Source of the DNA: Zygaena filipendulae
Lineage: Eukaryota > Arthropoda > Insecta > Lepidoptera > Zygaenidae
Assembly: GCA_907165275.2 (NCBI GenBank)
Contig: CAJRBF020000012.1
Location: forward strand, 124,001 to 188,000
Direction of reading: 5' to 3'
DNA length: 64,000 nt
Positions 42,468 to 51,556 of the stretch are shown piece by piece; within the stretch, counting starts at the first letter, position 1, and every line of letters begins with the position of its first letter. A model generated the notes under the pieces. It saw only the letters and a list, made by a program, of their open reading frames with translations. It made no database searches and was not told the DNA's origin. Position numbers and translations under genes: made by a program.

Positions 42468-43099
42468 TCAGCAATTGTTCCTTGAATGATTGTATTCTTA
42501 CTTTAAAAAAAAAATGAAAACCAAAACTTAATACTGCAAAAACAGAGAAATGCGTTTGTAACCCAAATTGCAACCCAAAACCGATAGATTACTCATTCCA
42601 CGGAAGACAAACGTCAAATACCCACCTTGATCTCTTGATCCCACTATGGACAGCAAACTTATTGAAATAACCACCCTGACATTCTACGCCTAAGAGGTAT
42701 TAGAACAATCAACGCATTGAGTTCTGTACTTAACAGATGTGCCAACCCTTTTTCTGCCACGAAATCAAAAATCTACTCAACACTTGTCCGGCCGCATACT
42801 AAACTACTAGTAGTACCTACATAACAAAGCCTTAAAAAAAATTGCTTACAACACTCCGTTTGGAACCAACTTACATTCAACATAATTCTATTAAATTTCC
42901 ACTAATCAAAGATTTTATTTCAAAACTATCGCACAAACTTTTAAAACCCACATCACCTAAACCCTCTAGTCTTCGCGCTTGGTCGTATTATTAAATAATT
43001 TACCGTATAAAAATAAATATCATCAATATCGTCTTCCACATCACTATTTCTTTGACGAATTTCAATAACATTGGATTTTTAGTGTATGGTCGGTAACCT

Positions 43100-46000
43100 A
43101 TAATACCGTGTCAATGTATCGACGTATGATTATTAATACACTTGCTACACACTATTCACCTGAAGTAATTTTTAACCGACTTCCCAAAAAGGAGGAGGTT
43201 CTCAATTCGACGCATATGTTTCCAGCTACTAAAAACAGAAATTGGACATGGGTTGTAAGTATGCACGTAGGTACGTTACGTACGTCAAAGTATCCACAAC
43301 CCATATATTCCCAATGAATATGTTTCACATGTATAGTCATTTCCAATACACATACCCCTTTCATACTGTTATTTTAATTTATTTGTTACAACAGATGTAC
43401 AATAACGTTCATCAAGGTTAAGCCTGGGAAATGGTTTAACTTCCTATCCAAGTTAAATAAAATTTGTCAATTATTGTGTAATGAAGAGTTTTTAGAACAA
43501 ACAAAAAAAAATAGCTTCATCGGGAATGTTTACTAGTTACACCTATCAAGTGCACGGTCTCATAAAATAAATGTTTACTAATATCAAGTACACACTTTCA
43601 CGAAATACTAACAATACAATGCTTGACGGAAAACAATAAATTACCTATTCAAAGTTAAAATAACAAAGACTTTGATATACATTCTTTACGCATACTTAAC
43701 ACTGACTAAGAAAAAGTTTTGACCCACTTAATATCTGTAACTCAAGAGCTTGCGATAGCATGAGCCTCGAAACGTTATACTTGTTGACATATTACGGTTA
43801 TGCTTGATAGATTTCCTAACAAAACAAAACAAAGAGTCAACTAATTCATTACTCATGAGAACAGAATTTTAGTAAATTCCATATTGTTATTTGGATCTCC
43901 TCATGTAAAGTGCCACCCCTCTGGTTACTACCTAAGGCCACCTCGCCTTTTCATCCAACTATAGCATCGTCATCTAAAGCCACCTCGCCTTCATAGACAA
44001 TCCATCATTCATTCTTCATAGACATCATCTAAATGGCCACCTCGCTGTTTAGACACCCAATAGCCACCACATCATTCAAGTAACCTACATACAGTGCATG
44101 TAGCTACCACGTTGTATATCACATATTTAAAACAGACATATACACACACGACTGATATTTTAGTTATAAACCACGAAGTAGTCAATTTCGAACTTGGATG
44201 ATACAATTAAAAAATGTTCAGTACTTTTTGTATAACAATATGGTTATATAATAAAAGAGCTTGAAATACGTATCAATATGAACCCCTGAGCCTTGTAGTT
44301 ACGGAAATCGTCACTATTTGTGTTAGATTATGAGATTATTCACTGTCTTTATTAAGAAACGGCTGCATCAGTAGTCTCACTTACATTCTAGTTCAATCTT
44401 TGAAATATAATTAAAATCATAAATTTCGAATCTCTTTCTTCCTCACGAATAAAAGAAGATAAAATATTACATGTTACACAAAAGAAGATTATTCAACAAT
44501 TCAACATTGATTCGATCACGCAGTAGGTAATTTTATTTTCTATGACTTCGACATACAACATCATTCTTTTCTAAGATATTCAACGAAATTGTCCCTATCA
44601 ATTTTGTCAAAACTTCAATCACAAATAATAAAATTATCAAATATTATTCATGTCTTATTTAGTTCCTGCCTCGGATTACAATAACTTACAACAATGATCA
44701 AGCAGCCAAAGTCTGCAGAACATCACCACCATCAAAAGCATGTGACTGACTTTCTTTCAATAAAGGTTTAAACATAATTAGGCCAAAAAAAAATAGGTAT
44801 TAAATTTTCAGCAACAGAAATCAGAATATAGACAAACAGACAGTTTTGTAGTCCAGTTTTTGTCTTCATATCATTAATTGACGTTAAATTTCATAATACT
44901 ATACTAATTAGATTGAACATTATGATATCCATCCACAGTAGGTATTCATCAATATTCATTGAATTATCAATAACAGAAACAATTTTTTGTTATCATTTGT
45001 TACGTAGCTTTTGAATCGATACTTAAACAGTGACCTTTTTTTTTTCTTCCATACTCCTACCCAACCCATACTTTACCCGACTGTAACGTATTAAGTGTTC
45101 TAACTACCATTAATAAGGACTAATATTGAGCATTTTTACTCTGGGAGGGCCATACTTATTTTTTTTTTTAATTGGAATGAAATTGTTTCGGTTAACCTTA
45201 GTTCGTTTCCAATTTCGGTCTTGCAGCTAGAAATTTATCGTTTGATACCTGGGATAAAACTTTCAAATCACACAATATTTAAGATATTGTAGGTACTTCT
45301 CTAACAAGTTTAAATTAGATAGGTCTCTTTAATTAGGAGACAATCAGCACTAGAATCAAACCAAAATGAATACTGCTCACCAAATCGTGTGATCCGGGTA
45401 CCGATGATAGGGTTACACCAAATATCATATTTCCACTCCTTTCATGACGGGGGATGTCGCGACTGTTATTTGCAGCTGCTGCTTACTGCTGACCACTTTT
45501 TTTTTCGAACATCATCGGGAGAAATCACCATCGGCACCAGATTTGTATCGCGTCACGGTCACGCACAACTCACGTACGACTGAAAAAATTCAAGGGATCT
45601 ATGACAAAATTTTCTACAAACGTAACATTTTATCAAAGACTAAATTTAAGACGGTTGCCTTGTTGCGTTGTATTTGCGTCGATCTTTATCTCTTCAAAAT
45701 TTCGCTTACTACATGAAAATAATATGAAGATACCATAATTTCTAGTAGCTATTTCTACAGAAAATGAAAAAAAAACAGCGTTCCAGTCATGGTTCGGTTT
45801 TTCCTGTGTAAATTTATGATAGGAATAGCTAGCAAGAAAATAAACATGTTCCAACTGAATCTCTAATAGACACCAACAATAAGTATAGGAAAAATAAAAA
45901 ATAAAAAATATTACTTCCCTGTATGTCGCGACTCACGAACCGCTCGGACGTCAATGTCTTCATGCTTCAGTTCGTATTTAGTCAACAAAATATTTTTGAC
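43100..46000. other. BEL-C interior, mostly unassigned non-coding DNA
   Basis: No credible ORF. Near 43170-43215 is AACCGACTTCCCAAAAAGGA and onward, a repeat word I know from many moth sequences. At 43930-44050 the phrase GCCACCTCGC occurs three times at irregular spacing. Otherwise AT-rich and featureless to me. Confidence 0.5.
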
Positions 46001-46074
46001 GGAGGCAGTTGAATATGATACGTTCTCCATTATACACCTCGATTTATTTGCCTGCATATTAATCCCACTTCTGA
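45880..46074 (-). other. BEL-C leader / start of internal region
   Basis: On the minus strand, after the 5' LTR: TCAGAAGTGGGATTAATATG, then a short ORF from ATG 46030 (about 40 codons, stop after GTCGCGACATACAGGGAAG). Possibly a remnant of a gag N terminus; I cannot confirm it. Confidence 0.35.
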
Positions 46075-46604
46075 TGTCGGAGAATAACCATTTACTTAGT
46101 TATTTTATAATTACTGATGCTAATTACTGATCTTGTGGACGTTATCGGGGTTCAATGCAAGCACAAATCAAGATATTCACTGTATATTATTGTTTTATTT
46201 ATTTAACACAACAATCTAATAATTTACTATGATATTAATGATTAGCAAAACATTATTAAAGAATTTATATCCGAGCAGCAGGTTCGCGACACAGATCTAA
46301 CTTAGCCCAATGCAACGTAATTCCCACAATAATGATCCTCCTCGATCTCGCACCATCCTTCTTATAGTAACCCCTCTCCGGGCAACGTTAAGATCGCGCC
46401 TCGACCCTGCTCTAGGCTAGTCCTCTGCTCTCATTGGATATTTAAATGACGTGATACTGTAAATACAATCTCTGATTGGACGTGTATGACGTGGTACTAA
46501 ATACAATACAATGATTGTTAGAAAATAATAAGATTTACATAATGGCAAAGTACTTTTGGTTATAAAATAAACAATCAACTAGTTTCAAACTACTTCCTCC
46601 GACA
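46075..46604 (-). repeat. BEL-C 5' LTR (right)
   Basis: TGTCGG at 46075, CCGACA ending at 46604, then TATA target duplication. Confidence 0.88.
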
Positions 46605-47500
46605 TATATATCGTAACGCGGGGACCAAACAGGGGCGACGTACTCTAAGATGCTGCGGACGTACGCGTAATATACTATTTTTAAACTTAGAACGTTCTTA
46701 AACGGTTGGCAAGTACGCAAAACGAAGCCGAGACTCCTGTATGCCTTACTTAAGATAGTTTCTATGTGAGTGGACATTAGCATTTTACTATCAAAATACG
46801 CACCCAGGTCGCGAACCACCTCCGCCCTCTCAATCACAACACCATTGAAATGATAAGAATATGTAAAGGGACTATTTTTCCGGGTGAAACTAATACATTG
46901 ACATTTTTGAATGTTAACTGTAATGTTATTTTTTATATATAGTAATCATACAGGTTGTTTAGATCATGCTGTAACAGCTCGCAATCTCCAGCAGTGCGAA
47001 TACTAATAAAAACTTTTTTGTCATCAGCGTATAGTAAATGCTTTGAGTTTGCAACGACGCTGTCTAAATCATATAAATAGGCGCTGTAAAAGAGAGGGCC
47101 AAGATGGGATCCCTGGGGAATTCCAGAGGGAATAGAAACCAGATCTGATCTGTATCCACCCACAACAACCCTCTGCGAACGATTGGTTAAGTAAGAGCGA
47201 ACCCATCGCAATAAATCTCCGTGAATGCCAAGGCACTGAAGTTTCTGGAGAAGGATGACGTGGTCCACACGGTCGAAAGCTTTTTCGAAGTCCGTGTAGA
47301 CCACGTCAACCTGACCACCATGCTCCATTTCTCCAAGAACAAAATTAGAGAACAAGGCCAAATTAGAGAGAGTAGAACGGCCGCGCAAGAATCCGTGCTG
47401 CGTCTGCGGAATACCTCTAGAAATCACGGGATAAATATTTTCATGAATTAATTTCTCGAAAAGTTTACTGATAGTGTTAAGTATGAGAGTATCAGTTTCC
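46605..47500 (-). pseudogene. 5'-truncated LINE RT, frameshifted, interrupted by BEL-C
   Basis: RT motifs in order: SKLFEKLI, GFLRGRS, DFEKAFDRVDH, IPQGSHLGPLFY and LLYADD. A frameshift in an A/T run near 46930 ends the open frame; homology resumes from 46930 downward (NNITVNIQKC..., VRDLGAYFDSK, ILEYVAPVWSP) to the BEL-C junction at 46605 and continues at 40279. Endonuclease and N-terminal RT are absent owing to 5' truncation. Jockey/CR1-group. Confidence 0.85.
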
Positions 47501-48537
47501 ATCACATAGGCGCGACGGGGGGGAGAGTGGGCGCGGGCAGAAACTCGAGTAGGGACTGCATCAACCACGGATGTATTACCAACGTTGTCATGATGACGAC
47601 ACTCATCCTCCAGGAATTTTACCAAGTGGTCAAATTGCGGGAGCTCCGACGTGTGGTCCTCATCACTGCGCTCAAACCGGGACTTCAGATCCGAGGGTAG
47701 TTTTCCCAAGCAAATATGAACCAGTATACAAGACCAATGTTTGACCGGGAGACCCAATCTCTCCAAGCCGCGGTATGATGTCAGTAATGGATTAAGAAAA
47801 TGTACACGGAGCCCTGTAAGTCGAGGGGAAATTTCGGAGAGGGACATAATTTGCGCTATGTACGAATCAGCCAGAACTCGCACGTTATGGTATCGTCTCT
47901 TGAGGAGGTCCCGAGCGATGACATAATTCCCGGATTCTATATGAAGGTGTTGGATTAGACGTCGGGGCTCGTCGGATAACGCACTTACTAGATGGTGTAA
48001 TTTTTGAGTAGGGATGAGGTCAGGCTGAGAATCCACCACGCTATCATATTGATCAAGGAAGCTAATCCACGAATCAGCACGTCCATCGAAAAAGGGTATT
48101 GGAAGTTCAGGCAGTTTCTGTCGTCGCATAGAGGGCGCACGCAAGGTAACTCTGTCTTCTATAGATGCGGCGCCCGAAGCGTTCGGGGTACTAAATGCTG
48201 TAGGCGCTTGGAGTTCATTCTGCTTAACACGCAGATCCACCACTTTACCCCGAACCAACCTGACCTGACTCTGCACATAGCCATACTCCTCAGTATCAAT
48301 GGTTGGGTCGAGTCCACCCATCAACAAGGCACAGGCATCATTAAATTTATTATAAAGCGCGTCAAGGTCCGCGAGGAGAACAACTAACTTCGTAGATATG
48401 GAAGTATTTAAAGTCGAATGAGTATCGTTTACCCAATCAACAAAAAACTTTAAGGTGCCTATAGACTTCCTATATTCCGCAGTGTCGGTAAATAAACAGG
48501 AGCAAGCGCGTAATGTTTCTTCTCCGGAGCCCATCAT
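46933..48537 (-). CDS. In-frame chimeric ORF: BEL-D Gag (1-345) fused to LINE RT (346-534)
   Basis: A 534-codon ORF from ATG ATG at 48537. Residues 1-345 are BEL/Pao gag: an N-terminal helical region, then LPELPIPFFDGRADSWISFL (about 142-161), a conserved BEL gag signature, through FLEDECRHHD. At about residue 346 (near 47500) it passes without a stop into LINE RT (ILNTISKLFEKLI ... LLYADD), ending where the RT frame shifts at 46933. It arose because the LINE inserted in the same orientation and phase. Whether it is expressed is unknown; RT lacks its N-terminal motifs, so polymerase activity is unlikely. Capsid-like assembly of the Gag part is conceivable, but the zinc knuckles are lost. Confidence 0.85.
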   Translation of the reverse strand: MMGSGEETLRACSCLFTDTAEYRKSIGTLKFFVDWVNDTHSTLNTSISTKLVVLLADLDALYNKFNDACALLMGGLDPTIDTEEYGYVQSQVRLVRGKVVDLRVKQNELQAPTAFSTPNASGAASIEDRVTLRAPSMRRQKLPELPIPFFDGRADSWISFLDQYDSVVDSQPDLIPTQKLHHLVSALSDEPRRLIQHLHIESGNYVIARDLLKRRYHNVRVLADSYIAQIMSLSEISPRLTGLRVHFLNPLLTSYRGLERLGLPVKHWSCILVHICLGKLPSDLKSRFERSDEDHTSELPQFDHLVKFLEDECRHHDNVGNTSVVDAVPTRVSARAHSPPRRAYVMETDTLILNTISKLFEKLIHENIYPVISRGIPQTQHGFLRGRSTLSNLALFSNFVLGEMEHGGQVDVVYTDFEKAFDRVDHVILLQKLQCLGIHGDLLRWVRSYLTNRSQRVVVGGYRSDLVSIPSGIPQGSHLGPLFYSAYLYDLDSVVANSKHLLYADDKKVFISIRTAGDCELLQHDLNNLYDYYI

Positions 48538-49042
48538 AGTGAATTATTATTTCAAGGCAAGAAGAAAAAAAAATTATAAAAATATATATATATATATAAA
48601 ATGTAAAAAAAAAATAAGACTGGTAAAATCTCTGCCCACACCGCCAGATGGAAGCGTGAAGTTATGTTATTTAAAGCTCGCAACTGATGCAAAAATAACC
48701 CAGCGACCGAATTCACAATTTATCATTAAATAAGGTACGCAATTATAACGGAAGTTATCAAAATTATTGGTAAGTAAATAAAAGAAAATTACACAAAGTC
48801 CACGTTATGAAATGTACCAGTTTAGGTATGAAGAATACACGGAAGGAAAGTATGATACAAAATAGGCGTAAAAGGTAACGGCACAGATAATATTTTTTAT
48901 TCCAAATGTTAATAAATTATGACAGGGGGTAGTAATAGGCCGCTTGCGCTCGAGAGAACAAAGAAATTATCTACACTCCGAGTGGCGCGAGCGCACTCAC
49001 TATGTTGTAAACAATGATGACTCAGTAAGTAGGTAAATGAAG
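48538..49042 (-). other. BEL-D leader, proximal part
   Basis: Non-coding, AT-rich, with a TA microsatellite (48580-48597). Continues at 51083 after BEL-B. Confidence 0.5.
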
Positions 49043-49046
49043 CACT

Positions 49047-49473
49047 TGTCGGAAATATAAATAGGAACCAGGAACTATAATAAGCAATTGCACCAACATA
49101 GTTATAGATAATACAGCATACCAGATATCCGTGGGGAACCCAGAGCAGTGCCTGGGACTTGCGACCCAGGTGTAGGTTTAATGGGGCCCCTTTACAATGC
49201 ATGAACGCTCACCTCCACTACCCGTGCTCCCGACTTAAGCAAACCTCTGGAAACAACTAGATGACACAGCACACGTAATCACTATTAGATTGATACGACA
49301 TAACTGCACTGAACCGAACACAAAGTAACAATGAACCGTGGCTTACGCATACCCGCGTTTTATATCAAGTTCTAACAAAGACGAGTCGGGCAATGGAGTG
49401 GAGCGGGGGAACGGACGACTACTATACGTCGGCGGGAAACGTTATTGATAACGAAACTACCCTCTCGCCGACA
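49047..49473 (-). repeat. BEL-B 3' LTR (left)
   Basis: 427 bp, TGTCGG to CCGACA. Close to 50652-51078 and, less so, to the BEL-A LTRs. Confidence 0.85.
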
Positions 49474-50651
49474 CGGCCATACTAACATGCGCACGTCCTC
49501 GGGCGCTAAACTCACAGGAAGAAATCCGAGATAGAAAACTAATACGAACGCTCGTTCATCCTGACATAAAATCTCACTCTCAACATCACTCAAAAACACT
49601 CGTACAATCTAGCTTTCGAAACACTCAAAAATTCTACGCAACTAGTTATTCGAAACACTCAAAAACACTGGCACAATTTAACTATTAGAAAATGATATCT
49701 AAGTAAAACTGGATTGAATCGTGCTAGTCCGAAGTAGTAGCTGCAGACACATTCTTTTTTCCGGGTTATGCTAGACCGGACGCATTTTTTTTTTTGTCCC
49801 TGTAGCCACCACACATTTTTTCAGCACAAAATTCAATCACCAAATTTTTTTTTTTCTTTCTTTTTTTGTTTGTCTTTCTTCTCGAGTTCTCTAACTAATG
49901 AATAACACTTTCATTATCTTTCGCCGACACGCCATCCTCGCTGACAAACTACTCCTGAGAATGCCACCAATACAATAACTATCTCACCGATTGTAAGACC
50001 GCGCGAACACCGTTGACGTTTCGAATAGTCACACTCACAACCAAATAAAAATCGCAACTTGACTGAATTCCTAAATTAAGTAGTCAGAATACCGCAAATC
50101 TACTCAATGACGATTATGATCTACCTACCCTACGATTAGAAAAACTGATCAATTCTAGATCCTATTCACGCTCACAAAATTAATACTAAATAACGATCGA
50201 CGGCTAGGTACGTGGGTAGATAACATATAATTACTAAAAAAACTTAAAATCATCTAGATTTCAAACGCGTCGAAATTCTAATGTCGATAACGAGCTACTG
50301 TGTACCCTACAAAATTCTAAACAACTAGGTAGATATGATTATATCACAAAACTTAATGGACAAAGGTATCGATAACTTTGAAATGAAATCACAAAATGAC
50401 GTTAGCTACACACCCGTAGGTCTAGGCGATGATATTACTTCTATGAGTTCGAAGACTAATAATTAATTGCTCCTAGGAGTCCATTAACTAATTCAATCGC
50501 AACGTTGTCAGGATTTATGTAAAACATAATACTTGACCGAGAGAAACCGAACGTAGGAAACTTATTGGCAGAAATGTGGACGCAAGTAATATCCCAATTC
50601 TGATGTCGCAAAAAGGAGAGTAACATAAGTATCCGAATATCCCACTTCTGA
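49474..50651 (-). other. BEL-B internal region without genes
   Basis: No coding frame. Shares with BEL-A the LTR-proximal sequence (CATGCGCACGTCCTCG near 49484), TCGCCGACACGCCATCCTCG near 49920, ACAACTAGGTAGATATGATT near 50320 and the block before the right LTR. CTCAAAAACACT and related words recur at 49595-49680. A roughly 25-bp duplication TGATGTCGCAAAAAGG / TGATGTCGGAAATAG precedes the right LTR. Confidence 0.65.
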
Positions 50652-51078
50652 TGTCGGAAATAGAAATAGGAACCAGGAACTAAAATAAGCAATTGCACCA
50701 ACATAGTTATAGATAATACAGCATACCAGATATCCGTAGGGAACACGGAGCAGTGCCTGGGACTTGCGACCCAGGTGTAGGTTTAATGGGGCCCCTTTAC
50801 AATGCATGAACGCTCACCTCCACTGCCCGGGCTCCCGACTTAAGCAAACCTCTGGAAACAACTAGATGACACAGCACACGTAATCACTATTAGATTGATA
50901 CGACATAACTGCACTGAACCGAACACAAAGTAACAATGAACCGTGGCTTAAGCATACCCGCGTTTTATATCAAGTTCTAACAAAGACGAGTCGGGCAATG
51001 GAGTGGAGCGGGGGAACGGACGACTACTATACGTCGGCGGGAAACGTTATTGATAACAAAACTACCCTCTCGCCGACA
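50652..51078 (-). repeat. BEL-B 5' LTR (right)
   Basis: 427 bp, TGTCGG to CCGACA, followed by CACT. Confidence 0.85.
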
Positions 51079-51082
51079 CACT

Positions 51083-51556
51083 TATGAATTTAATAATATT
51101 TGTTGAAATTGTGGGATGAGGGATTATAAATACATGAAATACACTAAATAATATCAAATTAAGATGTGATCGGAACCATGCTCTGCTACCAGAAATGTTT
51201 GGAATATATTAAAATAAGAGAATTAAACAAAGGGAATATGTCCGTCAGCGGTAGGCAATACGTACAGTTAGAAGATCTAGGCACGGTAAGCACTGCAGGC
51301 AGCAATCCGACGGCTAGTTATGTATGTACACAGGCGCAAGTACACAGCGGAAAACCAGCTGAACACTAGAACTCAGTATATCCAGGCAAAATTCTCACAA
51401 GCACAATAATGCGTTAACAGGTCAAGCACAGTGTCCGCGTTAATTGCAACTGCCTTTACAATCTCCTCTCACCCGCCGCGCGTCGCGTCCGTCAGTCAAT
51501 ATCAAAAAGTGAGGGTTGGTAAAATTTAAATTTCTAACGACCTACATTTGTAAACA
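51083..51556 (-). other. BEL-D leader, distal part, up to the satellite junction
   Basis: Non-coding. GC-rich patch CCCGCCGCGCGTCGCGTCC near 51473. Expected to hold the BEL-D 5' LTR, but no border can be set because the satellite replaces it from 51557. Confidence 0.4.

Larger units (their letters stand above)
40930..43000 (+). pseudogene. Jockey-type LINE RT relic, split by a hAT
   Basis: Decayed RT reading + with many stops. Recognisable pieces: VQFGFRGSH (about 41169), LDIEKAFGTVW (about 41284), a FLLYINDIP-like piece (about 41447) and FAGDTALF in place of FADD (about 41501). Beyond the hAT, pieces of the C-terminal region resume (KTEKC near 42540; KIYSTLVRPHT near 42772). The first Asp of the catalytic pair is Gly. 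Clearly inactive. Confidence 0.65.
40280..46604 (-). mobile_element. BEL/Pao-type LTR element BEL-C carrying foreign, decayed cargo
   Basis: LTRs at 40280-40808 and 46075-46604, about 529 bp, ends TGTCGG...CCGACA, differing at only about three sites. Perfect TATA target duplication (40276-40279 and 46605-46608) in LINE RT. After the 5' LTR (right) comes TCAGAAGTGGGAT, as in BEL-A and BEL-B. The interior has no BEL gag or pol but holds a Jockey-like relic with a hAT inside. Confidence 0.82.
36962..47500 (-). mobile_element. 5'-truncated LINE inserted in BEL-D gag, itself split by BEL-C and other repeats
   Basis: The 3' end is a TAAA-repeat tail (36963-37000 as TTTA on +) abutting gag codons; the 5' end is near 47500 inside RT. 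A short CTATG occurs at both junctions (about 47505 and 36959-36963), a weak target duplication. LINE RT runs 47500-46605, then BEL-C, then resumes exactly at 40279 and ends at 39849. Between the stop and the tail lie further repeat fragments (37400-39800). Confidence 0.75.
49047..51078 (-). mobile_element. BEL/Pao-type element BEL-B, coding-free
   Basis: LTRs 49047-49473 and 50652-51078, 427 bp each, ends TGTCGG...CCGACA. Perfect 4-bp target duplication CACT (49043-49046 and 51079-51082). Same family as BEL-A: similar LTRs and conserved interior blocks. No gag or pol. Sits in the BEL-D leader. Confidence 0.85.
35132..51556 (-). mobile_element. BEL/Pao element BEL-D, truncated at both ends, heavily nested
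   Basis: Minus-strand gag-pol: gag N part (48537-47500), interruption by a LINE (47500-36962), gag zinc knuckles (36961-36407), protease and RT start (36406-35132). Both outer ends are cut where inverted satellites begin, so neither LTR is recognisable. BEL-B is inserted in its leader. It forms the spacer of the inverted structure. Confidence 0.8.

Noticed and set aside
49372..51369. Small ORFs in and beside BEL-B, including 51166-51369
   Set aside because: Lie in LTRs or leader DNA, recur as LTR copies or lack any domain; no evidence of coding.
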